In this document: piece by piece, positions 50,822 through 58,430 of the stretch | How the letters are laid out: every line of letters starts with the position of its first letter | How positions within the stretch are numbered: position 1 is the stretch's first letter | Origin: Phytohabitans sp037414955 | GTDB lineage: Bacteria; Actinomycetota; Actinomycetes; Mycobacteriales; Micromonosporaceae | Reading direction: 5' to 3' | Length of the DNA stretch: 64,000 nucleotides | NCBI GenBank assembly: GCA_037414955.1 | Contig: JBBEWH010000038.1 | Location: 1 to 64,000 of the forward strand | Translations under genes and position numbers: made by a program | The notes under the pieces: model-generated | Told to the model about the DNA's origin: nothing | Database searches by the model: none | Seen by the model: only the letters and a program-made list of their open reading frames with translations

Positions 50822-50876
50822 CTGATCAGGGCGTCCGTCACGCCGCTGTGACGACGTGACGGACGCCCTGATCATG
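50822..50876. repeat. Family A palindrome with compensated arm changes
   Basis: Arms GGGCGTCCGTCACG and CGTGACGGACGCCC both differ from the consensus in step. Its right end supplies the cvnD stop on the minus strand (50872-50874). Confidence 0.92.
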
Positions 50877-51444
50877 AGACGGCGCGGGCGAGGGCTTGGT
50901 CGAGGAGGACCAGCAGGGTGTCGCGGACGGACAGGCGGTTGCGGGCGTCGAACGCGACGACCGGGACGCGCTCGTCGATGGCCAGCGCCCAGCGGACCGC
51001 GTCGAGGTCGTGGCTCAACCGGCCGTCGAACGCGTTGACCGCGACCACGAACGGCAGCTTGAGCCGCTCGAAGTAGTCCACGGCGGGGTAGCAGTCGTCG
51101 AGCCGTCCACTGTCGACGACCACGAGCGCGCCGAGCGCGCCGTGGGCGAGGTCGTCCCACATGAACCCGAAGCGCGCCTGCCCCGGCGTACCGAACAGGT
51201 ACAGCTTCATGCCGCGGTCGATGGTGACGCAGCCGAAGTCCATCGCGACCGTCGTCGTGGTCTTGCCGGTCGCCGGCCCGGGATCGTCGATGTCGGCCGC
51301 CGCGGAGGTCATCTCGGCCTCGGTGGTCAGCGGCGCGATCTCGCTGATCGCGCCGACCGTCGTCGTCTTGCCCACACCGAAGCCGCCGGCCACCACGATC
51401 TTGACCGGGATCGGCACGGCGTTAGGAGATGGCACGAAGTCCAT
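50872..51444 (-). CDS. cvnD: Conservon small GTPase CvnD
   Basis: 190 aa Ras-like GTPase. P-loop GGFGVGKTTT, switch TTTTVAMDFG, G3 LFGTPGQARF, G4-like VAVNAFDG (in place of NKxD). Partner of the roadblock protein and sensor in actinobacterial conservons. Stop TGA from palindrome A; overlaps cvnC by 23 bp. Confidence 0.93.
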   Translation of the reverse strand: MDFVPSPNAVPIPVKIVVAGGFGVGKTTTVGAISEIAPLTTEAEMTSAAADIDDPGPATGKTTTTVAMDFGCVTIDRGMKLYLFGTPGQARFGFMWDDLAHGALGALVVVDSGRLDDCYPAVDYFERLKLPFVVAVNAFDGRLSHDLDAVRWALAIDERVPVVAFDARNRLSVRDTLLVLLDQALARAVS

Positions 51445-51871
51445 GGATCACTCGCATGATGGTGTCGGTGTCGGGGCGTGCGGTGTCCCGCACGTGTACG
51501 TCCAGGTAGCCGGCGGCGCGCAGGTCGCCGACCAGGATCCGGGTGACGCCGAGGTGGAGCCGGGTTCGTGCGGAGATCTCCGCCACGGAGATCGGCTCGG
51601 CGCACAGCGTGATGATGGCGCGTAGTTCGGGCACCAGGCTGGACATCGGCAGGCCGGCGCGCACCGGCCCGTCGGGCCGCGCGGTCACCTGCGTCTCCAG
51701 GCTGATGTCCGGGTCGACGCCGTCGACCCGGCCGGACGTGAGGACGAACGGCCGCAGGCCGGTGGGTAGCCCGCCGGGCACCGGCACCGGCGACGGTCCC
51801 AGGCTGGCGGAAGCCAGGTACGGCCGGATCCGAGGCGGCGCCGGCCCATCCTCGGGCGACGTCGGCGTCAC
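51422..51871 (-). CDS. cvnC: Conservon DUF742 protein CvnC
   Basis: 149 aa. Pro-rich N-terminal half (SPEDGPAPPRIRPYL, RPFVLTSGR) and DUF742 winged helix (ELRAIITLCAEPISVAEISARTRLHLGVTRILVGDL). Overlaps cvnB by 4 bp. Confidence 0.92.
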   Translation of the reverse strand: MTPTSPEDGPAPPRIRPYLASASLGPSPVPVPGGLPTGLRPFVLTSGRVDGVDPDISLETQVTARPDGPVRAGLPMSSLVPELRAIITLCAEPISVAEISARTRLHLGVTRILVGDLRAAGYLDVHVRDTARPDTDTIMRVIHGLRAIS

Positions 51872-52299
51872 GACAGCGCGGCGTTCTTCAGCTCGGCGAT
51901 GAGGCGAGGGCTGAGAGCGCCGCCCGCCCGGCTGGCGAAGAGCGTCATCTCGTACGCGACCGCGCCGAGGCTGGCCGAGCGGTCCGCGATCACGCCGAGC
52001 ACCGATCCGGCACTGATCGCGGTCACCAGCAGGTACCCGCCGGTCAGGTCGATCACCACCCGGTTCAGCCCGCCGAGGGCGTACCAGCTCGCGGCCCCGC
52101 CGGCGAGGCTGGTGAGACCGGAGACCACGGCGGCGAGGCGTTCGGCGTTGGCCTTGTCGGCGATGTTCGACATGGCCATCAGCAGGCCGTCGGAGGAGAC
52201 CGCGATCGCCTCACGGACGCCGGCGGTGCTGGACGTGAACGAATCCAGGAGCCAGTTGAACGTCTGTGCCTCGGGGCTCAGCTGGAGTGAGCTGCTCAT
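51868..52299 (-). CDS. cvnB: Conservon roadblock/LC7 protein CvnB
   Basis: 143 aa. Roadblock fold: FNWLLDSFTSSTAGVREAIAVSSDGLLMA, YLLVTAISAGSVLGVIAD. Likely GTPase regulator for CvnD. Overlaps cvnA by 4 bp. Confidence 0.94.
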   Translation of the reverse strand: MSSSLQLSPEAQTFNWLLDSFTSSTAGVREAIAVSSDGLLMAMSNIADKANAERLAAVVSGLTSLAGGAASWYALGGLNRVVIDLTGGYLLVTAISAGSVLGVIADRSASLGAVAYEMTLFASRAGGALSPRLIAELKNAALS

Positions 52300-55103
52300 G
52301 GTGATTGTGGTCCTTCCTGCAGGGCGCGGGCGACGCCCGACTCGAACTCCTCGATCAGGTCACGGGCCGATTCAGGATCCGGTGACCACTGATCGGGCAG
52401 CGTCCGTGCGGCTCGCGGGGGCGGGAGCGAGGTCGGCAGCGTGGCCCCCGGCACGCGGCGGGTGAGCCCCGGCCGCGGCCCGGGCTTCGGCGCCTCGATG
52501 ACGGCTGGCTTCTCGATGGCGACCGGCGCTGCGATGGCGACCGGCGCATCGATGGCCGCGGGCTGATCGATCACCAGAGGCCGCCGCGGCTTCTCGACCA
52601 CCGGCGGCTTCTCGACCACGGCCGGCATGTGGATGACAGCGGTCATCTCGATCGCGGCCGGCTTCGCGCCCGCGACCGGCATCTCGGCCGCCGCCGGTAC
52701 CCCATTCGCGGCCGGTACCCCATTCGCCGCCGGGACGTCGGTCGCCTGCGCTCGGCGTACCCCCGCTTCGAACTCTTCGAACAGCGCGCGGGCCGACGCG
52801 GCGTCGCCACCGGCCGCGGCCTCGCCGGCCACCGGCGGCGGCGTCGCCGCCACACCGTCGGGCAACTGCGCACCGGGTACCCGCTGCCGCAGCGCCCCCG
52901 GAACCACCCGCGGCGTGGCCGGTGGCGGCGGAGCCGCCGGAGCCACCGGGCCCGACGGGTGACGCGACGGCGCGAACGCGTTCCACGGCCGGCCGTTTCC
53001 GAGGGTGCGGGTCGCCCGGTCCAGCGCGACGACGTTGAGCGCCGCCTCCTGGTCGGTGGTGGCCACGATCGCCCGGGCCACGGCCCGGTCGATCGGCGGC
53101 TCCCCGGCCGGCAGCGGCGGCGTGTGCAGCTGCCGCACCGACGCCAGGCCGCGCGCGGGCTGCGACGGCCGCGGTGGTTGCGCCAGTTGCAGAGCCGCGG
53201 GTACCGGTGGCTGCAGCGCGCCGGGCACCAGCAGCTCGGGCCGGATGTCGATGGTGACGGTCACGCCGCCGCCCGGCGTCTCCGACAGCGCTACGCCCAG
53301 CCCGTGCTTGCGGGCGAGCCGGCCGACCACGAAGAGCCCGAGCACCTCGGTGGGCGCGAGGTCGAGGCGTTCCCGGCCGGCCAGCCGGGTGTTCTCCTCG
53401 GCCAGCCGCTCGGGCGACATGCCGAGCCCCTGGTCGACGATCCGCAGCCGGGCGCCCTGGCCGGCGACGGTGGGGGAGACCGCCGACACCGTGACCCGGG
53501 TATGCGGCGGCGAGAACACCGTCGCGTTCTCCATCAGCTCGGCGAGCAGCAGCACCAGGTCACCGGTGACCGCGGGCGCCACGGCGGCGCCGGGCGGCAC
53601 CTGGACGTCGACCCGGGTGAACTCCTCGATCTCGCCGAGCGCCAGCCGGACCACGTCGGCGAGCGCCAGCGGGCTGGTGTGCTCGTCGGCGGCTCCGGCG
53701 CCGGCCGCGCTGGCGGTGCCGGAGAGCACGACAAGGCTGCCCGCGTTCCGGCGGAGGCGGCTGGACACGTGGTCGAGGCGGTACAGGTGCTGCAGCCGCG
53801 ACGGTTCGGTCTCCTGCTGTTCCAGGCGGTCGATGATGGCCAGCTGCCGGCCGACCAGGTTCTGGGTACGGCGGCCGACGTGCCCGAACATCTGCGCCAC
53901 GTTGCGGCGGCTGGTGACCTGCCGCTCGACGAGCCGGGCGGCGGTCAGCTGGACCCGGTCGAAGGCCCGCGCGAGGTCGCCGATCTCGTCGTTGGACTGC
54001 ACGTCGACGGGTTCCAGGTGGATCGGTTCGGCTTCGTCGCCGGCGTCTTCGTCCGCGACCCGCAGGAGCTCGGTCTCGGCGACCGTGGCCACCCGTTCGG
54101 CGGAGTGGGTCAACCGGATCAGTGGGCGGGCGACCGCACGGGCGACCGCGATGCTCAGCAGCACGACCGCGAGGAGCACGAGCAGCGCCAGGGCGATCAC
54201 GACGTACGCCGTGGTCAGGACCGTCCGCTCCTGCGCGGCGACGAGCGCGGTCACGTCCGTGACGATCTTGCGCTCGACGAACCGGCCCAGGATGATGAAC
54301 GACTCCATCGACGGGAACAGCTCTGTCAGGTTGAACCGGCCGAGAAGCTGCGCCGGGTTCGCGAGGAAGCGGGTGGAGAAGTCGGTGCCGAGCCGGCTGT
54401 CCAAGGCCTGCCCCACGAGCGTGTAGAGCGAGTTCTGTTCGTTGGTCGCGTAGCCGGTGAAGCGGGTTAGGACCGCCTGGAGCTTGGCGAGGTTGGCGAG
54501 GTAGCCGGTGGTCGCGGCCGCGTTGCCCCGCTCGCCCACCATCATCACCAGGTACGCCGCGCCGGCGTTCATCAGGTTGTTCATGTGCAGCACGGCGTCG
54601 AGGGCGACCACCTGGCGCCCCTCGTCGGTGGCCACGTCGATGTTGTCCAGCAGGCGCAGCGCGTCGATCAGCCCGGTGATCACGGTGTCGAACCCGCCCA
54701 TCACCGCGTCGGTGCGCACGGACTTGCTGAGGATTCCCGAGCGCAGGGCGGTGAGCGTGCGGACGGCGTCGACGGCGGTGACGACGCCGGCCGGCAGGTC
54801 GCCGCCCAGATCGGCCCGCAGGTCGGCGATCCGGTCGCTGACCGTGGTGGTCTGGAGCGTCAACTGGCCATGGTCGACGACCCCGAGCAGGTAACCGACC
54901 GACAGCAGGCGTTCCTGCTGGAGGTCATCGACGACGGCGCCGACGTCGCTCGCGAGGCTGACCGAACGCGCGGTGTCCGCCGCTCGGCTCGCCAGATCCG
55001 CGCGGTTGATCACCAGCGGAACCGTCAGCGCTGCCACCAGCATCAGCGGGATGAGGACCAGGACGGCCAGCTTGCCCCGGATCCTTAACCTAGCGAGCAG
55101 CAC
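52296..55103 (-). CDS. cvnA: Conservon sensor histidine kinase-like CvnA
   Basis: 935 aa. TM1 at the N-terminus, ~280-residue external nitrate/nitrite-type sensor domain, TM2 (AYVVIALALLVLLAVVLLSIA), HAMP, then HATPase_c with N-box ELMENATVFSPP (about residue 515) and G-boxes IVDQGLGM and SETPGGGV. The tail of ~280 residues is Pro/Ala-rich and has a duplicated motif: LFEEFEAGVRRAQ and LIEEFESGVARALQ. Overlaps both neighbours. Confidence 0.93.
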   Translation of the reverse strand: MLLARLRIRGKLAVLVLIPLMLVAALTVPLVINRADLASRAADTARSVSLASDVGAVVDDLQQERLLSVGYLLGVVDHGQLTLQTTTVSDRIADLRADLGGDLPAGVVTAVDAVRTLTALRSGILSKSVRTDAVMGGFDTVITGLIDALRLLDNIDVATDEGRQVVALDAVLHMNNLMNAGAAYLVMMVGERGNAAATTGYLANLAKLQAVLTRFTGYATNEQNSLYTLVGQALDSRLGTDFSTRFLANPAQLLGRFNLTELFPSMESFIILGRFVERKIVTDVTALVAAQERTVLTTAYVVIALALLVLLAVVLLSIAVARAVARPLIRLTHSAERVATVAETELLRVADEDAGDEAEPIHLEPVDVQSNDEIGDLARAFDRVQLTAARLVERQVTSRRNVAQMFGHVGRRTQNLVGRQLAIIDRLEQQETEPSRLQHLYRLDHVSSRLRRNAGSLVVLSGTASAAGAGAADEHTSPLALADVVRLALGEIEEFTRVDVQVPPGAAVAPAVTGDLVLLLAELMENATVFSPPHTRVTVSAVSPTVAGQGARLRIVDQGLGMSPERLAEENTRLAGRERLDLAPTEVLGLFVVGRLARKHGLGVALSETPGGGVTVTIDIRPELLVPGALQPPVPAALQLAQPPRPSQPARGLASVRQLHTPPLPAGEPPIDRAVARAIVATTDQEAALNVVALDRATRTLGNGRPWNAFAPSRHPSGPVAPAAPPPPATPRVVPGALRQRVPGAQLPDGVAATPPPVAGEAAAGGDAASARALFEEFEAGVRRAQATDVPAANGVPAANGVPAAAEMPVAGAKPAAIEMTAVIHMPAVVEKPPVVEKPRRPLVIDQPAAIDAPVAIAAPVAIEKPAVIEAPKPGPRPGLTRRVPGATLPTSLPPPRAARTLPDQWSPDPESARDLIEEFESGVARALQEGPQSP

Positions 55104-56187
55104 CGGCCCGCTCCCACTCGGTCGGCACCGTCGCGGGCACGCCGTGCACGCCGGTCATGCCGCCGCCGGACGGCGTGGGCTGCCGCCGTCGGCGGCCGGT
55201 CAGGGCGGCGATCGCCGGCGTCACGGCCAGCAGGATCGCCAGGGCGACGGCGCCGATCGAGATCCACCGCTGGGTACGCAGGCCGTCGGCTCGCTGCGCG
55301 ATCTGCGTGTCGAGCTCGGCGAGGATCGCGGTGGACAGGTCGGTCGCGGCGGCCTGCACCTCGGTCCGGGCGGCCTTGACCTGGTCCGCCCGGGGCAGGG
55401 CGTCCTCGCCGTCGAGGGTGCCGGCCGACGCGGCGAGCGTGTCCATGCTCCGGTTCAGCCGGTCCAGGCGGCTGAGCAGGTTGCCACCGAGGTTCCGGCT
55501 GTTCGTGCTGTCCACCGCGGACTGCAGGTCGTCGGTGAGGTCGCCGGCCGGGTCCAGGACGTCCTGCCGGGCCGCCGCGAGCCCGCTGAGGGCTTCCTGC
55601 TGGTGATCCTGGTGCGGCTCGGCGTTCGCCATCACGACCAGGTCGGTGAAGCGTCCGGCGGCGATGACCGCCTCCGGCAGTTCCTCGGCCGCGCCGTCCT
55701 GCAGGAAGTAGGTGTCACCGTCCGGGTCGCGGATGAGCTGGGAGTTCTCCCGCACCTTGCCGTAGAGGGCGAGCAGCAGATCGGTGACCTCACCGTAGGC
55801 CGTGTAGGACGCGTGCGGGTCGCTCGCCGTGCTCGGCAGCGCCTCGATCTTGGCGCGCAGGCCGGACCACCGGTCGTTGGTCCGCAGCTCGCCGCCGAGC
55901 CGCTGGTCGATGGCGCTCGCCGCGTCCACCGCCCGCGCGAGGGCGTTCTGGTCCACGGTGCCACCCGATACGGCGGCGGACTGGGCGTCCGTCAGGGCGA
56001 TCGTCACTTGGCTGAGGCTGTTGAGGTATGCGATGCCGTTTCGTTCCTTGGCGGCGAACGACAGCTGGTCGGACTGCGTCTGCCACAGCTGACCGAAGAG
56101 CACGCCGATGGGAACGAGGACGGCGAGCGCGAGACACGAGCGCAAGAACTGCGCTCGGGTACGTGCGCCCGACGCGGAAGAGGTCAT
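55090..56187 (-). CDS. Two-helix membrane sensor-like protein heading the conservon
   Basis: 365 aa. TM1 (FLRSCLALAVLVPIGVLFG), an external all-helical domain of ~280 residues with YGKVRENSQLIRDPDGDTYFL (similar to a chemoreceptor-like 4-helix bundle), TM2 (WISIGAVALAILLAVTPAIAAL), short tail. ATG 56187 with GGAGGG. Overlaps cvnA by 14 bp. Its domain looks like a copy of CvnA's input module without the kinase. Confidence 0.8.
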   Translation of the reverse strand: MTSSASGARTRAQFLRSCLALAVLVPIGVLFGQLWQTQSDQLSFAAKERNGIAYLNSLSQVTIALTDAQSAAVSGGTVDQNALARAVDAASAIDQRLGGELRTNDRWSGLRAKIEALPSTASDPHASYTAYGEVTDLLLALYGKVRENSQLIRDPDGDTYFLQDGAAEELPEAVIAAGRFTDLVVMANAEPHQDHQQEALSGLAAARQDVLDPAGDLTDDLQSAVDSTNSRNLGGNLLSRLDRLNRSMDTLAASAGTLDGEDALPRADQVKAARTEVQAAATDLSTAILAELDTQIAQRADGLRTQRWISIGAVALAILLAVTPAIAALTGRRRRQPTPSGGGMTGVHGVPATVPTEWERAGAAR

Positions 56188-56623
56188 AGTCCACCCTCCG
56201 GCGGCTGCGATGGGAAGTGAACGCCACTGCACACAGGCGCGTGACCTGGGGCGACGGGTATCCGTCGAGAACTTAGGACGGGGAGTGGCGTCCCGGAACC
56301 GGGGTGTGATCGCGTATCGCCCGCCGGGAGCGCTCCCGTGACCAGAAGCGCCCAAAAGGCCACGGAACGGGAGCGTAGACACCCGCTATGTAGGGATTTA
56401 GGGGGATAGATCGGAATACGCAGAATGGGAATTGCGTATCAGCAAGCTGAGTGACCAGTCAGTTGCGCGCGGGCCGGGGGGCGCGGCGTTACACCCTTGC
56501 CGCCAAAAAACTCCCCCCAAACAGCCCATGATCCCCTCCCCCCGCCACGCCGTCCTCCCCCGCCACGCTGTCCTACCCCCGCCACGCCGTCCCTCCGCCG
56601 ACGCCGTCCCTCCGCCTTCCCTT

Positions 56624-56688
56624 CGTCGATCAAGGGCTCGGGCACACGCTTTGATCTCCGATCCGCGTGCCCGAGCCCTTGATTGACG
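56624..56688. repeat. Family B palindrome, copy 2
   Basis: 22-bp arms (56624-56645, 56667-56688), one mismatch, 21-nt loop with TTTGATCTC as in copy 1. Confidence 0.92.
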
Positions 56689-57033
56689 CACATTCCCTTG
56701 ATCGCAGCGGCCTCGGTGCCTCGGTGCCGTCGTCCGTCGGGACCGTCGGTGCCCTCGGTGCCCTCGGTGGCCTCGGCGGCCTGGGTGGCAGATGCTGCCG
56801 CTGGAGTGTTCCTGCCGCTCGATCGTGCGTTCGTCGAGACCATGCGTTGATCTTGTGGTCGTGGGGCAAATCGCCTGAACATGACAAAGGTCGTAGCGAA
56901 AGCGAGATCGATGCGACATGCGCGGGATTGGCGCGACTGGCGCAAGATCAATGCGGCATGCGCCCTCGCCCTTCGGGCCGTCCGCAGGTGAGCGAAACTC
57001 GCGGGCGACGCCGGCTGGCCGAGGCGACTGCAC

Positions 57034-57112
57034 AAGATCGAGACAACTGTGCGACTGTCGCCGTGTCGATGCGCCTGGAAGCGGGCAACTCTCGCACAGT
57101 TGTCGCGATCTT
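57034..57112. repeat. Family F palindrome
   Basis: Arms AAGATCGAGACAACTGTGCG (57034 on) and CGCACAGTTGTC-GCGATCTT (to 57112), 20 of 21 pairing, 37-nt loop. Confidence 0.85.
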
Positions 57113-57153
57113 CCCCCCGCATCGTCCGCGCACGGGCCGGGGCGAGTTTCGGG

Positions 57154-57210
57154 TCAGGGCTTGGGCACCCGGATGGGCGATCCCACCACGTGCCCAAGCC
57201 CTTGATCGGC
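57154..57210. repeat. Family B palindrome, copy 3, inverted
   Basis: TCAGGGCTTGGGCAC and GTGCCCAAGCCCTTGATC, 21-nt loop whose complement resembles the loop of copies 1 and 2; opposite orientation. Confidence 0.85.
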
Positions 57211-57227
57211 GGGGAAAGGCGTGCGCC

Positions 57228-58238
57228 TCAGGGGTGGGGTGGGGCGGTGGATTCGCGGATGATCAAGCTGGGGGGTGCCAGGTCGACCGGCGCTGGGAGA
57301 GCGTCGGTCAGGGCGGCTAGGCAGGCGCGGCCTAGGGCCGCGAAGTCCATCCGAACGGTCGTGAGCGCCGGCGTCCAGTAGGCCGCTCCGGGCACATCGT
57401 CGAAACCGATCAGGCTCACGTCACCGGGGACGTCCCGACCCGCCTCGTACAGCGCGCGCCGCACCGCCAGCGCGGTGTCGTCGTTGCCGCAGAGGATCGC
57501 GGTGACCTCCGGGTCCGCCGCGAGTCGCTGGCCTGCGAGGTACGCCGAGTGCGGGTCCCAGCCACCCCACAGCACCTCTGGGGCGGGTGCCTTCGCCTCG
57601 CCGAGCGCGTCCCGCCAGCCGGCTTGGCGCGCGCTCGTGCCGACCTCGGAAGGGATCGCGACGTGGTGCACCGTGCGGTGTCCCAGCGTCAGCAAATGCC
57701 GGGTCGCGTCCGCGGCGGCTTGCTGCTCGTCCAGGAAGATCATGGTGTGCGGCACGTCTGCCAGTCCGCCGGCCTCGGTGGCGGCCACCGCTGGCACGTC
57801 GGGCGGTAGCGCCCGCAGCACCCCGGCGCCGGCCGCGTCGAAGGCGACCACGATCACGCTGCCCGCGCTCGGGTCGCGGACGTACTCGACGGCGTGGCGC
57901 ACGTCGTCGGCCCCGTCGGATTCGACCACCCGGATGCCGACCGCCAGACCCTGGAGCCGGGCGGCCTCTTCGATGCCCTGCAGCGTGGACGCGTAGCCGT
58001 ACAGCATCGTGTCGGCGGTCACCACGGTCACGGCGTTGGCACGGCCCAAGCCGAGGGCCCGGGCGGCGCGGTTCGGCCGGTACTCCAGCCGTTCGATGAC
58101 GTCGAGGACCAGCTGCCGGGTGTGCGCACTGACGTTGGGCGACTCGTTCAGCACCCGAGACACGGTCTGGTAGGACACCCCCGCCGCCGCTGCCACGTCA
58201 CGGATGCTGGGCGGCCGGTCCGGAGCGAATCGCGTCAC
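57228..58238 (-). CDS. LacI-family repressor
   Basis: 336 aa. HTH PSIRDVAAAAGVSYQTVSRVLNESPNVSAHTR and hinge YRPNRAARALG, then the periplasmic-binding-like sugar domain (TAILCGNDDTALAVRRALYEAGRDVPGDVSLIGFDDVP). GTG 58238. Divergent from the alpha-galactosidase operon; the TGTGACCGGTCACA site in between is its likely operator. Confidence 0.93.
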   Translation of the reverse strand: MTRFAPDRPPSIRDVAAAAGVSYQTVSRVLNESPNVSAHTRQLVLDVIERLEYRPNRAARALGLGRANAVTVVTADTMLYGYASTLQGIEEAARLQGLAVGIRVVESDGADDVRHAVEYVRDPSAGSVIVVAFDAAGAGVLRALPPDVPAVAATEAGGLADVPHTMIFLDEQQAAADATRHLLTLGHRTVHHVAIPSEVGTSARQAGWRDALGEAKAPAPEVLWGGWDPHSAYLAGQRLAADPEVTAILCGNDDTALAVRRALYEAGRDVPGDVSLIGFDDVPGAAYWTPALTTVRMDFAALGRACLAALTDALPAPVDLAPPSLIIRESTAPPHP

Positions 58239-58279
58239 CTCAACATCGTGAGTGGTCGCGTCCGCCCGGTCAAAATCCC

Positions 58280-58335
58280 CATGATCAAGGCGTCCCTCAA
58301 GTTGTTATTGCTACTTGAGGGACGCCTTGATCATG
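58280..58335. repeat. Family A palindrome in a divergent promoter region
   Basis: Full copy 5' of both the LacI gene and the GH36 operon, so it cannot be a gene terminator for either. Confidence 0.92.
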
Positions 58336-58383
58336 GGGACACGTGTTGGTAACAACACGGTAACGGGCTCTTTCGCTGGGACT

Positions 58384-58397
58384 TGTGACCGGTCACA
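58384..58397. promoter_or_regulatory. LacI-type operator
   Basis: TGTGACCGGTCACA, a perfect 14-bp palindrome with the central CG typical of LacI-family sites. Confidence 0.8.
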
Positions 58398-58419
58398 CTC
58401 GTCAACACATTGACGAGTG
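58396..58419. promoter_or_regulatory. Second palindrome overlapping the operator
   Basis: CACTCGTCAA-CACA-TTGACGAGTG, perfect 10-bp arms, sharing two bases with the LacI site and ending just before the GAGTGGAG ribosome site. May be a second regulator site or an RNA hairpin. Confidence 0.65.
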
Positions 58420-58430
58420 GAGTGATCTTG

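Larger units (their letters stand above)
56188..57227. other. Repeat-rich intergenic region without a gene
   Basis: 1040 bp. Besides the conservon's promoter side (56188-56420) it holds 18-bp tandem repeats (about 56539-56620), 9-bp CTCGGTGCC repeats (about 56711-56790), two family B copies, a 21-bp-arm family F palindrome and an 18-bp direct repeat (56906, 56946). The open frames here are repetitive and lack ribosome sites. Confidence 0.7.

Noticed and set aside
56439..57197. Long open frames on both strands in the repeat region
   Set aside because: Made of tandem repeats and palindromes, no ribosome site, no family resemblance.
1825..58335. CRISPR array interpretation of the repeated palindromes
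   Set aside because: Copies are kilobases apart, lie between unrelated genes, and have no regular spacers or cas genes.
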